Positions 33,262-41,839 of a stretch of DNA of 64,000 nucleotides are shown here, piece after piece. The notes under the pieces are model-generated. The model was given only the letters and a program-made list of their open reading frames with translations, was not told the DNA's origin and searched no databases. Made by a program: the position numbers and the translations under genes. Each line of letters begins with the position of its first letter. Within the stretch, counting starts at the first letter, position 1. This stretch comes from an uncultured Rhodospirillales bacterium (GTDB lineage: Bacteria > Pseudomonadota > Alphaproteobacteria > CACIAM-22H2), in NCBI GenBank assembly GCA_937926175.1, contig CALANV010000015.1:1-64000 (forward strand), written 5' to 3'.

Positions 33262-36147
33262 TCAGGCCTTCTCGATCCGGCAAAGGGTCGTCTTGGTCTC
33301 CTGCATGGCGGTGACCGAGTCATACCCGTAGGTCTGGACCGTGTTCGTCGACTCGCCGAGCACGATCGGGTCCGCGCCTTGCGGATACTTGCTGCGCAGG
33401 TCTTTGCCCATCCAGTGGCCGGCGAAGTGGAAGGGCATCCAGGCGACTCCCCGGCCGACCCGCTCCGTGACCAGCGCCTTGACCCGGATCTTCGCGTTGT
33501 TCTCCGGGCCGAACACCCAGACGTCGTCCATGTTCTTGACGCCGATGCGCTTGGCGTCCGCCGGGTTCACCTCGATGAACATGTGCTGCTGCAGTTCGGC
33601 GAGCCACGGGTTCGAGCGCGTCTCGTCGCCGCCGCCCTCGTACTCCACGAGGCGTCCCGAGGTGAGGATGATCGGGAAGTCCTTCGAGAAATCCTTGTCC
33701 TGAATGCTCTTGTAGAGCACCGGCAGGCGGTACTGCCGCTTGTCGGCATAGGTGGGATACTTGGCGACCAGCTGCCGATCCGGCGCGTAGAGCGGCTCGC
33801 GATGGAGCGGAACCGGATCGGGGAAGTTCCACACATGGGCGCGGGCCCGGCCGTTGCCAAACGGCGCGCAACCATGCTTGATCGCCACGCGGATGATGCC
33901 GGCCGACAGGTCGTAGCTCCACGCCACGGCGTCGGCGTTGTCGCCGCCGATCTCCTCGATCGTCCGGCGCTCCTCCTCGGTCAGATCCTTGTCCCAACCC
34001 AGCTTCTTCAGCAGGCCGTACGTGAACTGCGGGTGGCCGTCCTGAATCTCGGCCCCCTTCGGATACACGCCGTCGGCCAGCAGGCTTTGGCCTTTGTACT
34101 CGACCCCGAACGCCGCCCGGAAGTTGAGGCCGCCGTCGCGCACTTCCTTGGACGTGTCGTACAGATTCGGCGTTCCCGGATGCTTGTGCTGGGCATAGCC
34201 CCAGCACGGCCACGGCAGGCCGTAGTATTCGCCTGCACATGGGCCCGACGTCGCCTTGAGCGTCGTCCGGTCGAAGTCCTTCTGGTGGGCCATGTGCAGC
34301 TTGAGGCGCTCCGGCGACTGCCCCGAGTAACCGATCGTGAGCGCGCCCCTGTTCAGCTCGCGCAGGATGTCCTCCGGCACGGGGACCGTGCCGTTGACCT
34401 TGATGTTCTTGAACATCTCGTCGGCGAAGCCGAGCTTCCTCGCGAGCAGGTACATGATCTCGTGATCCGGCTTCGCCTCGAAGATCGGCTTGAAGATCTG
34501 ATAGCCCCACTGCAGCGAACGGTTCGTCGCGGTGCGCGAACCGTCGGTCTCGAGCTGCGTCGCCGCCGGCAGCAGATAGATGCCCTCCTTGCGGTCCGGA
34601 ATCACCGCCGAAGCCGTCGGATAAGGATCGACGACGACCATCAGGTCGACCTTCTCCATCGCCTTCTTGATGTCCGGGCCGCGGGTCTGCGAGTTCGGCG
34701 CATGGCCCCAGAAGATCATCGCCCGTACATGATCGGGCTGCTCGAGGTTCTCCTTCGCCTCGAGCACGCCGTCGAACCAGCGCGATTCGGGGATGCCCGG
34801 CGTCTCCATCAGCTTCTTGTCCTTGAAGCGGGAGACCATATAGTCGTACGACACGCCCCAGACGCGCGCCCAGTGCCGCCAGGCCGCTTCCGTCAGGCCG
34901 TAATAGGCCGGCAGCGTCACCGGCTCCACCCCCATGTCGGTCGCACCCTGCACGTTGTCGTGGCCGCGCAGGATGTTCGTGCCGCCGCCCGACACGCCGA
35001 TCGTGCCCATGGCGAGTCCGAGCACGCAGTACGCACGGACGTTGTTATTGGCCTGATGGTGCTGCGTGGCGCCCATGCACCACACGATCGTGAACGGCCG
35101 GTTGTCCCGCAGCGTCCGCGCGACGCGCCGAAGCTGCTCGCCCGGCACGCCCGTGACGCGCTCCGTCTCCTCGGGGGTCCACTTCGCGACTTCCTTGCGG
35201 ATCTCGTCCATGCCGTAGACCCGCCGGGCGATATATTCCTTGTCCTCCCAGCCGTTCTCGAAGATGTGCCAGAGAATGCCCCAGATCAGCGCCACGTCGG
35301 TACCCGGACGGAACCGCACGTGCTCGTCGGCGTGCGCCGCCGTGCGCGTGAAGCGCGGGTCGCACACGATCAGCTTCGCGCCGTTCTCCTTGGCCTTCAG
35401 CAGGTGCATAACGCCCACCGGATGCGCCTCGGCCGGATTGCTGCCGATGAGGAACATGGCGCGCGCGTTGTGGATGTCGTTGAGGCTGTTGGTCATCGCG
35501 CCGTAGCCGAAGGTCTGGCCGACGCCGGCGACCGTGGTCGAGTGACAGATGCGCGCTTGGTGGTCGACGTTGTTGGTGCCCCAGAATGCAGCGAACTTCC
35601 GGAACAGGTAAGCCTGCTCGTTCGAATGCTTGGCGGAGCCGAGCCAGTAGACCGAATCAGGTCCCGACTTCTCGCGAATCTCCAGCAGCTTGTCGCCGAT
35701 CTCGTTGATGGCCTGATCCCAGCTGATCCGCTCGTAACGGCCGTTGACGAGCTTCATCGGGTATTTGAGGCGCCGTTCGCCGTGCGCATGTTCGCGGATC
35801 GAAGCGCCCTTGGCGCAGTGGGCACCAAGATTGAACGGCGAATCGAACGACGGCTCCTGCCCGATCCACACACCGTTGACGACTTCGGCCGTCACCGTGC
35901 ATCCGACCGAGCAGTGCGTGCAGATGTTCTTGATGAGCTTCACCTCGCCCGCGCCGGCGGCCGGGGTTGCGCTCTCGGCCTTCTGCACCATGCCGAAGGG
36001 AAGCGCCGACGCTGCCGTCATGCCACCGGCGGCGATCCCCGAACGGCGCAGAAACGTGCGGCGGTCCATGGCACCGCCGGAGACGCCGATCAACGCCTTG
36101 GCCAACCGCGTCCCGCCTGAAGCGATCTTGGTTCTCTTCGTAAGCAT
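33262..36147 (-). CDS. Formate dehydrogenase alpha subunit (Mo/W-bis-MGD), Tat-exported
   Basis: 961 residues. A Tat signal (DRRTFLRRSGIAAGG, about 28-42) leads into the N-terminal [4Fe-4S] site (C76, C79, C83, C111) and a molybdopterin oxidoreductase body ending in the dinucleotide-binding domain. C201 in ARICHSTTVAGVGQTFGYG occupies the position of selenocysteine in E. coli FdnG, so this is a Cys-type enzyme needing no SECIS. It oxidises formate at the periplasmic side and passes electrons to FdhB. The start follows GGAGGAGACGTCG. The frame is intact throughout. Confidence 0.95.
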   Translation of the reverse strand: MLTKRTKIASGGTRLAKALIGVSGGAMDRRTFLRRSGIAAGGMTAASALPFGMVQKAESATPAAGAGEVKLIKNICTHCSVGCTVTAEVVNGVWIGQEPSFDSPFNLGAHCAKGASIREHAHGERRLKYPMKLVNGRYERISWDQAINEIGDKLLEIREKSGPDSVYWLGSAKHSNEQAYLFRKFAAFWGTNNVDHQARICHSTTVAGVGQTFGYGAMTNSLNDIHNARAMFLIGSNPAEAHPVGVMHLLKAKENGAKLIVCDPRFTRTAAHADEHVRFRPGTDVALIWGILWHIFENGWEDKEYIARRVYGMDEIRKEVAKWTPEETERVTGVPGEQLRRVARTLRDNRPFTIVWCMGATQHHQANNNVRAYCVLGLAMGTIGVSGGGTNILRGHDNVQGATDMGVEPVTLPAYYGLTEAAWRHWARVWGVSYDYMVSRFKDKKLMETPGIPESRWFDGVLEAKENLEQPDHVRAMIFWGHAPNSQTRGPDIKKAMEKVDLMVVVDPYPTASAVIPDRKEGIYLLPAATQLETDGSRTATNRSLQWGYQIFKPIFEAKPDHEIMYLLARKLGFADEMFKNIKVNGTVPVPEDILRELNRGALTIGYSGQSPERLKLHMAHQKDFDRTTLKATSGPCAGEYYGLPWPCWGYAQHKHPGTPNLYDTSKEVRDGGLNFRAAFGVEYKGQSLLADGVYPKGAEIQDGHPQFTYGLLKKLGWDKDLTEEERRTIEEIGGDNADAVAWSYDLSAGIIRVAIKHGCAPFGNGRARAHVWNFPDPVPLHREPLYAPDRQLVAKYPTYADKRQYRLPVLYKSIQDKDFSKDFPIILTSGRLVEYEGGGDETRSNPWLAELQQHMFIEVNPADAKRIGVKNMDDVWVFGPENNAKIRVKALVTERVGRGVAWMPFHFAGHWMGKDLRSKYPQGADPIVLGESTNTVQTYGYDSVTAMQETKTTLCRIEKA

Positions 36148-36177
36148 CGACGTCTCCTCCGGTAAGGCGTCGGTCGA

Positions 36178-36384
36178 TCAGAACCGCGCAAGTTCGTAGA
36201 CACGCTTGACGTGTTCCGTCTCGCGATACCCCTGGCTCTTGGGGGCGGCTTCCGCGGCCTTGGCCTCGTTGCCCGCGACGGCGTCGCCCAGAGCCACGGC
36301 ACCCGCCAGTGCTCCGGCGCCAAGACCGGCCCTTCTGAAGAATTCACGTCGCGTCGGTGACTTGGGGGCTTTGTCCTCGCTCAT
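36178..36384 (-). CDS. Formate dehydrogenase-region Tat-signal peptide protein
   Basis: 68 residues from the ATG at 36384 (AAAGGGTGAGAGCG leader). It contains a twin-arginine signal TRREFFRRAGLGAGALAGAV and a short tail rich in Ala/Lys (YRETEHVKRVYELARF). Such mini Tat substrates are found directly upstream of fdhA in many proteobacteria and are known as the formate dehydrogenase-region TAT target family. They have no catalytic domain; a subunit or export-related role is assumed. Confidence 0.85.
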   Translation of the reverse strand: MSEDKAPKSPTRREFFRRAGLGAGALAGAVALGDAVAGNEAKAAEAAPKSQGYRETEHVKRVYELARF

Positions 36385-36446
36385 CGCTCTCACCCTTTCC
36401 TTCGCGATTCCGGTTTCCGCGCATCCACGTCTCGCACCGCCCTGTC

Positions 36447-37253
36447 TCATTCGGCCAGCGCGAACGCTTCCATCTCGATCGACATGAAAATGCGGCCGAG
36501 CCGTCCGACCGGCTTGTAGAACGTTGCCCGCTGGGCGGCTTCGAGGTCCTGGAAGAACCGCGGCGCCCACGATCCGATATGCGTCTCGAAGAATGACCGT
36601 TGCACGTCGAGCGACGCCGGTGCGCCGAACGCGCCGGTGATGAGACCGGCTATCATCTCGCAGAGCGCAGCGATATGGTCTTCCGGTTCGGCCACGCCCT
36701 CTTTCGCTGCAATGCCCAGCTTCTGCATGTCGCCGCGCAACACGGCGAGCGGCTTCTCATGCAGAAACCCGGTGAGATAATACGACGCATACGGCAGCAG
36801 CTCGCCGCGCCCGACGCCGATGAACAGGTCGTGATATTCGTCGCGAACCGTCCGGGAACTTGTCTGCCGTGTAACCGCCGCCAGTTCGCGCAGCGCCTGT
36901 CCGAACTCGGTGTCGTCGCCGCCGAGTTCGCGAACCATGCCGAGCAGCTCGTCGTCGGGCGGCGTCGCGAGAAGACGCGCGAGCAGCATATAGCACTGCG
37001 CGCGCCACATCTCTTCAGGTGGCCGGGGGGCGACCTCGTCCAGCAGGTCGTCGCGGGTCAACGGAATCTCGAGGCGCTGCGCCGCCTCCAGCACGTGCAC
37101 ATGCTGCTTCAGCGGAATCGCACCGCGATCCTTCCAACCTTGGACGGTCGTACAATGTGTATGGCCCAACGCTTTGGCAAATCGGGCCAAGCCGCCGAAA
37201 CGGTCAATGACGCGATCAACCGCGCGAGTCGGACCTTTAACGTCCGTCTCCAC
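36447..37253 (-). CDS. HTH-TorD fusion: DNA-binding domain joined to a TorD-family chaperone
   Basis: 268 residues. Residues 12-70 read as a Cro/YdaS-like helix-turn-helix (IDRFGGLARFAKALGHTHCT then TVQGWKDRGAIPLKQ). From about residue 80 the protein is a TorD/DmsD-type redox-enzyme chaperone (MWRAQCYMLLARLLATPPDD, DEYHDLFIGVGRGELLPYAS, YYLTGFLHEKPLA, PEDHIAALCEMIAG). TorD-family proteins hold the Tat signal of a molybdoenzyme until the cofactor is loaded; here that would be FdhA. The frame opens at a GTG directly after an in-frame stop (37254-37256), so no longer N-terminus is possible. It begins the fdh operon. The DNA-binding domain suggests autoregulation linked to maturation (inference). 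Confidence 0.85.
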   Translation of the reverse strand: METDVKGPTRAVDRVIDRFGGLARFAKALGHTHCTTVQGWKDRGAIPLKQHVHVLEAAQRLEIPLTRDDLLDEVAPRPPEEMWRAQCYMLLARLLATPPDDELLGMVRELGGDDTEFGQALRELAAVTRQTSSRTVRDEYHDLFIGVGRGELLPYASYYLTGFLHEKPLAVLRGDMQKLGIAAKEGVAEPEDHIAALCEMIAGLITGAFGAPASLDVQRSFFETHIGSWAPRFFQDLEAAQRATFYKPVGRLGRIFMSIEMEAFALAE

Positions 37254-37305
37254 CTACGTTCTTTGCGTAGTTGCTCCCGATGAAGACGTTACGCCTATCA
37301 CGTAA
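37254..37305. promoter_or_regulatory. Two N7-spaced inverted repeats at the HTH-TorD start
   Basis: CTACG-N7-CGTAG (37254-37270) and TTACG-N7-CGTAA (37289-37305) share the pattern YTACG-N7-CGTAR, with centres 35 bp apart. The first touches the GTG start codon. They are the only such pair I noticed nearby and may be the operator for the encoded HTH domain. The rest of 37306-37369 is AT-rich and probably contains the promoter. Confidence 0.55.
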
Positions 37306-37369
37306 GCTTGTCAATCAACTCTGTAACCAAATATTCGAATGTGTAATCGCGAATTGCTGCGACGCAGCA

Positions 37370-37981
37370 TCAAGTCGGCAGCTTGTTATCGGAATCAAAC
37401 GATTCCAACGCGTTCGTCCCGTTCTTCAACACGTCTTCATCCCGCGATGCAGCAGCCGCGGGCTCGGCGCCTCCGTCAACGTCGGTTGACACGGGTGCCA
37501 CGGATGACGGGTCGGCCATCTCATCGGCTGACTCGGGCTCTTTCTCGGCATCAGGTGTGATCATCCCCATGCCGACCTTGAACAGCGTCTTGACACCTTC
37601 GGGAAAAACCGGGTCCTGGTGATAATCCTGGCAGTACACGTCGAAGATATCGGGCGCCGACAGGACCGGATCACTGACCCACAGTTTGCGCAACGCCTGC
37701 CGCCTGATATCCGGCGGGACTCCTTCGCGCAGAAAGACCGAGTAATCTGACTCGGCCGTGAGCTGCTCGATCGGCGGCAGGTCCGGAACCTCCGTCGGCC
37801 GGCTTGGCGCGACGCTCGTCTCGTCCGCCGGTGCAAGCGCCCTCGATTGCGTCGGCGTATCGGCAGGCTCGTCCGTCTTCTTCTCTTCACGAGGCAAAAG
37901 GGATTCCGGCTTCGATGCGCGGGCTTCACCTTTGAGTCGCGACCACCGTGCGAAGAAGCCTCCGTTCGACCGTTCCGTCAT
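37370..37981 (-). CDS. DUF3306 protein of formate dehydrogenase clusters
   Basis: 203 residues. The opening GGFFARWSRLKGEARASKPE and the core DLPPIEQLTAESDYSVFLRE followed by PPDIRRQALRKLWVSDPVLS are characteristic of DUF3306. The C-terminal third is acidic and low-complexity. DUF3306 and DUF3305 genes are paired near formate dehydrogenase, TorD-like chaperones and polyferredoxins in many proteobacteria, but their activity is unknown. It overlaps the DUF3305 gene by 4 nt. Confidence 0.85.
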   Translation of the reverse strand: MTERSNGGFFARWSRLKGEARASKPESLLPREEKKTDEPADTPTQSRALAPADETSVAPSRPTEVPDLPPIEQLTAESDYSVFLREGVPPDIRRQALRKLWVSDPVLSAPDIFDVYCQDYHQDPVFPEGVKTLFKVGMGMITPDAEKEPESADEMADPSSVAPVSTDVDGGAEPAAAASRDEDVLKNGTNALESFDSDNKLPT

Positions 37982-38535
37982 CGCTTCCTCTGTCCCTGAA
38001 CCATGTTCGGGTCGAACCGCCTCAGCTGACGCTTATGAAAGGGTCGATCCACGTGATACGCTTCAACATAGGCGGCGAGCCATTCCGCGACTGCCGGCGG
38101 AATCGGAATGCGCTCGACCTGATCGGCAAAGCTTTCCATGTAGGCCTGGGCGTCGGCATGGGACGCCGTGACGAGCTGCACTGCGACGCCGTGCGGCGCA
38201 TCCGCGACGTCGAAACGCAAGACCACATAAATGGACGGCTCGGGGCCGGTCAGATTGTAACGGTAATTTTCGGTCTCGCGCGGATGAAGCTCGATCTCGT
38301 ATGTCCCGGCGAAAAAGCGCGTACGGTCTTCATCGGCCCGCATTACCGACCACGGCTCGAGCGCCGGTGCACCGACGACGGCCTCGAGCACATGCCACGT
38401 ATAGTCCTGCCAGGGGTTCTTGGCCTTGCGTCGTTCGACGATCACGCCGACCGGCATCCGAGCATGCTTGTCGATGACCGGCCGATCCGGCGGCGAGGCA
38501 TCATCCTTGCCTGGCGTTTCCATGCCCAAAATCAT
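37978..38535 (-). CDS. DUF3305 protein of formate dehydrogenase clusters
   Basis: About 185 residues. It has the DUF3305 core MPVGVIVERRKAKNPWQDYT, WHVLEAVVGAPALEPWSVM, FAGTYEIELHPRETENYRYN and PSIYVVLRFDVADAPHGVAV. The function is unknown; it accompanies DUF3306 throughout proteobacterial fdh loci. I start at the ATG at 38535, with a second ATG at 38523 equally possible; the frame upstream is not protein-like. It lies 180 bp after mobA, so a separate promoter is possible. Confidence 0.85.
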   Translation of the reverse strand: MILGMETPGKDDASPPDRPVIDKHARMPVGVIVERRKAKNPWQDYTWHVLEAVVGAPALEPWSVMRADEDRTRFFAGTYEIELHPRETENYRYNLTGPEPSIYVVLRFDVADAPHGVAVQLVTASHADAQAYMESFADQVERIPIPPAVAEWLAAYVEAYHVDRPFHKRQLRRFDPNMVQGQRKR

Positions 38536-38714
38536 ATCAGGATCGCCGGAACGACGCACGGACCGATGGAAGCGATGGCAATGACGGTGAAGGGACAGTC
38601 GCCGCGGCTCCTCTCCCCATCCAATCGACCACGACGTCACCCCGACTGGCCTCGCGCCGTCTCACCGCCGACCGCCCCGGCGTGTTCGCGAACGACGGCA
38701 CATGCCTTGCGCGC

Positions 38715-39362
38715 CTATCGTCGCGAAGCAGCCTGAGCGTTCGCCTCTGCTTCGAGAAGACGCGCGGCTTCGGCAAGATCCTCCGGCCGGTTCGCGTTGA
38801 AGAACGGATCGAACGGCTCGGCCGCGAACTCGACGACGGCCAGCCGGTAGCGCGACGTCCAGCGATCCACCTTGTGGATCTTCTCTTCGGTCAGGGCGCG
38901 GCGCAGATCGGGGGCGAGATCGACGCGCCAAAGGCCGAATACCGGATGCACCTGGCCGCCCGATGCTGCGCACGCCAGGTCCGCGCCCTCTCTATCGATC
39001 GCCTCGAACATCCGCGCCACGAGATCGCGCGGCACGAACGGTGCATCACTCGCGAAGCTCGCGATCCAGGGACAATGCGGCGCATGTCGCGCTGCCCACT
39101 CCATTCCGGTCAGGACCCCGGCAAGCGGGCCGGCATAACCCTCGACCACGTCCGCAACTACCGGCAGACCGAACGCCGCGAAGCGTCCGGGGGCGCCGTT
39201 GGCATTGATCGCCAAGGCCTCGACCTGCGGCCCGACACGTTCGATGATGTGCGCCAGGATCGGTCGGCCGCCGAGCGGACGAAGACATTTGTCCCCCCCG
39301 CCCATGCGTCGCGACAATCCGCCGGCCAGGATCACACCGGCAATGTTTCGCGGATATGACAT
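38715..39362 (-). CDS. mobA: Molybdenum cofactor guanylyltransferase MobA
   Basis: 215 residues. The nucleotide-binding start IAGVILAGGLSRRMGGGDKC is the MobA signature, with GPLAGVLTGMEWAARHAPHC and FASDAPFVPRDLVARMFEAI. It transfers GMP from GTP to molybdopterin, giving the MGD form used by FdhA. I use the ATG at 39362 (MSYPRNIAG) and not the longer frame. It is located 47 bp after the nitroreductase gene on the fdhD strand. Confidence 0.93.
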   Translation of the reverse strand: MSYPRNIAGVILAGGLSRRMGGGDKCLRPLGGRPILAHIIERVGPQVEALAINANGAPGRFAAFGLPVVADVVEGYAGPLAGVLTGMEWAARHAPHCPWIASFASDAPFVPRDLVARMFEAIDREGADLACAASGGQVHPVFGLWRVDLAPDLRRALTEEKIHKVDRWTSRYRLAVVEFAAEPFDPFFNANRPEDLAEAARLLEAEANAQAASRR

Positions 39363-39409
39363 GTTCCGATCATTCACGAGCGTAAGCGCACGGCACGACG
39401 GCCGGTCCT

Positions 39410-40258
39410 TCAACGTAGATCGAACCCCTTGCGGCGGATGAAGGCGCCAAAATCAGCACGCTCGGGTTTCGAATACTGCCGCGCCTTGTCCTCGGACCAG
39501 CCGTAGGTTTTGGCCCTGCCGTACTCGTCGACGAAGCGTTGGCGCGCATAGGGCAGGATCGCCTGGCGCCGTGCGTCATACGCCGCCACCCGCTCGCGAA
39601 TCCCGGTCTCGTCGAACCGGTCGACGTGCACGGTGACGTCGAGCGGCAGACGCGGGCTGATGGCACCGGGTTCCGCGGGCCAGCCTGCGACCATGCCGGC
39701 CACCGGAAACACGTGATCGGGAAGCCCGAGCAGATCGCTGACCTCCTGGGCGCGGTTGCGCAGCACGCTGAGCGGACAGCAGCCGAGCCCGACGGCTTCG
39801 GCGGCGATGACGAAGGCAGCGAGCGCAATTCCGGCATCGACCGCGGCATTGAAGAACGCGTCGAAATGATCGTTCGCGAACGGCCGTCCTTGCCACAGAT
39901 GGATCTGCCGCTGGCGACGGTTGTTGCCGCAGAAGACAAGGAATACCGGCGCTGCGACGATCCACTCCTCGCCGCCGGCAAGCACGTTCAGGCGCGCCCG
40001 CACATTCGCATCCTCGACGATCACGATGTCGCGCTGCTGCAGATCGCTCTTGGACGGTGCAGACAACGCGACGGCGCACAGGACTCGCACGAGATCCCGA
40101 TCGACCCCACGGTCGAGGAACGCACGGTGCGAACGATGCGCCGCCATGCGCGCCAGCATGTCGATCCCCGCCGTATCGCCCGCCAAAGACGGCGCATCGC
40201 CGAACCGCTGTGCGAGAGCTTCGGCGAGCTGACGCGCCGCGGTGTCGTCCGTCGTCAT
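39410..40258 (-). CDS. Nitroreductase-family FMN oxidoreductase
   Basis: 282 residues: SHRAFLDRGVDRDLVRVLCA, ALSAPSKSDLQQRDIVIVED, the FMN-contact region VIAAEAVGLGCCPLSVLRN and VFPVAGMVAGWPA. These are features of the oxygen-insensitive nitroreductase/flavin reductase superfamily, which uses NAD(P)H and FMN. The substrate cannot be predicted. The C-terminal 60 residues are an extension beyond the core. The ATG overlaps the fdhD stop (ATGA), linking it to cofactor maturation genes. Confidence 0.85.
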   Translation of the reverse strand: MTTDDTAARQLAEALAQRFGDAPSLAGDTAGIDMLARMAAHRSHRAFLDRGVDRDLVRVLCAVALSAPSKSDLQQRDIVIVEDANVRARLNVLAGGEEWIVAAPVFLVFCGNNRRQRQIHLWQGRPFANDHFDAFFNAAVDAGIALAAFVIAAEAVGLGCCPLSVLRNRAQEVSDLLGLPDHVFPVAGMVAGWPAEPGAISPRLPLDVTVHVDRFDETGIRERVAAYDARRQAILPYARQRFVDEYGRAKTYGWSEDKARQYSKPERADFGAFIRRKGFDLR

Positions 40259-41127
40259 TCCGCGAGGCTCGCCTTGCGCTGGTGACGCCGATCCTCCTCG
40301 GCGACCTCGCGAGCCTCCGCGTCATGGATGATACGCTCGGCGCCCGACAGCACGATGAAGCGGCTTCCCTTCGCACGACCGATCAGGGTCAGGTTCGCCT
40401 TGCGCGCCAGCTCGACGCCCCATGCCGTAAAGCCGGACCGCGAGATCAGGATCGGAATCTGCATCTGCACGGTCTTGATCACCATCTCGCTCGTCAGGCG
40501 TCCCGTCGTGTAGAATAGCTTGTTCGCCGGCGATATCTTGTTGAGAAACATGTATCCGGCGATCTTGTCGACGGCGTTGTGCCGACCGACATCCTCCATG
40601 TAGACGAGCGGCCGGTCTTCCTCGCACAACACGCAACCGTGTATCGCGCCCGCTTCGAGATAGAGGCTCGGCGCCGTGTTGATCTTCCGCAGCAGGCGGT
40701 AGAGCCACGAGGTGCGAAGGACGGCATCGGACGGAAGTCGTATTTCCTCGAACCTCTCCATCAGGTCGCCGAACACGGTGCCCTGGGCGCAGCCCGAGGT
40801 GAGCGTCTTCTTCCTGAGCTTCTCCTCGTAATTTGTCTTGCCGCGCGTGCGGACGACGACCGTATCGGTCTCGGCGTCGTATTCGACGGCCGTGACCTCG
40901 TCGTCCGCCTTCAGCATGTTCTGGTTCAGCAGATAGCCGACGGCCAGGTATTCGGGATAGTCGCCGATCGTCATCATCGTGACGATCTCCTGGCTGTTCA
41001 GAAACAGCGTCAACGGACGCTCGACCACCACCGATGTCTCGATCGGGCGGCCGTCCTGGTCATGGCCCTGCACGCGCCGGATCAGGCGTTCGTCGCCTGG
41101 ATTGGGCTTGACGATGAATTCATCCAT
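40255..41127 (-). CDS. fdhD: Formate dehydrogenase sulfurtransferase FdhD
   Basis: 290 residues from the ATG at 41127. It shows the family core ERPLTLFLNSQEIVTMMTIG, DYPEYLAVGYLLNQ, the active-site loop TSGCAQGTVF, VLCEEDRPLVYMEDVGRHNA and YTTGRLTSEMVIKTVQMQIP. FdhD passes sulfur from IscS to the Mo-bis-MGD of formate dehydrogenase. The loop keeps one cysteine (GCAQG) in place of the CxxC pair of E. coli. The next gene overlaps by 4 nt. The longer upstream frame is not protein-like. Confidence 0.94.
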   Translation of the reverse strand: MDEFIVKPNPGDERLIRRVQGHDQDGRPIETSVVVERPLTLFLNSQEIVTMMTIGDYPEYLAVGYLLNQNMLKADDEVTAVEYDAETDTVVVRTRGKTNYEEKLRKKTLTSGCAQGTVFGDLMERFEEIRLPSDAVLRTSWLYRLLRKINTAPSLYLEAGAIHGCVLCEEDRPLVYMEDVGRHNAVDKIAGYMFLNKISPANKLFYTTGRLTSEMVIKTVQMQIPILISRSGFTAWGVELARKANLTLIGRAKGSRFIVLSGAERIIHDAEAREVAEEDRRHQRKASLAE

Positions 41128-41839
41128 TCTTCGAATATGCCGCCCGCAGCGCGATGCCGCAAGGCGCCCCGACATGCCGCACGTGAAGAACTTCCGGTGC
41201 CCGGCAGCGCGGGGCCGGCCATGAGGCACGAACGGGCCGTGCCCCTTCTTCAGCTTGTTCGAATGCCGTCATGCCACGGATGGCGTGTTCGCGTGATCCT
41301 CGGGATCGGTGATCAGGACCACGTCGAGCCCAAAATCCGTCGTCGTGACTCGCATCGACCGGAAAATGGAATCGTCGATGTCTTCCCTGTCGGTCGGCAA
41401 CGCATAAAGCCGCGTCTGCGCACGGGAAGAGCCGCGACGAACTTGCCTTCGCAATCCCGTCGATAACCTGGATCGGGATGCTGATGCCCGCGACCTTCAT
41501 CCCTTAACCTTCATGTCGGACGGCAGGTCGGCGCCGCACGCGGAACCTGGGGGCCGAAGATTGTCGTGGCGGTGAATCGGCCGTCCGGGTGGCACGCGGG
41601 ACAATGCCCGTCGACGGGGCCGTACGCGCCCGCCGCCAGGCCGTCGACATCGGCGCCGATCATGGCTGCCTGCCCCCACCCCCTGCTCATCTGCACCCGA
41701 CCTGAACACTGCGCCTGTTAACAGCTGCGACGCGCCCGTCGCGGAAAAACCGCATTAGAATGTTCAAATATATGCACTGGTTGCGGTTACTCCATATTGA
41801 GACGTATAATTCACACGAACTTGCACATAAAAGACAGTC
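41128..41839. other. 712-bp region with no clear gene; possible decayed ORF on the minus strand
   Basis: No intact recognisable gene fits here. On the minus strand, short frames follow each other in shifting phase: 41511-41696 (contains DGHCPACHPDGRF), an ATG at about 41500 opening MKVAGISIPIQVIDGIA, and a frame ending at 41269 with IFRSMRVTTTDFGLDVVLIT then DPEDHANTPSVA. The last has a protein-like composition but no good start, and would join the MKVAG start only by a frameshift. This looks like either a broken gene or chance frames. The right end holds the promoter of the Mo/W transporter operon. Confidence 0.4.
41781..41810 (+). promoter_or_regulatory. Sigma-70-type promoter of the Mo/W transporter operon
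   Basis: TTGCGG (41781-41786), an 18-bp spacer, and a perfect TATAAT (41805-41810) lie 30-60 bp upstream of the first transporter gene. The surrounding 41755-41830 is markedly AT-rich compared with its neighbourhood. No ModE or TunR operator was recognised. Confidence 0.6.

Noticed and set aside
32566..36120. A 1184-codon open frame on the plus strand opposite fdhA and fdhB
   Set aside because: It mirrors two well-supported formate dehydrogenase genes; its Arg/Leu/Val/His/Asp-rich composition without domain motifs is the usual product of the antisense of GC-rich coding sequence.
33262..36147. Possible selenocysteine formate dehydrogenase
   Set aside because: The active-site position is an ordinary Cys codon (C201) and the frame is uninterrupted, so no TGA recoding is needed.
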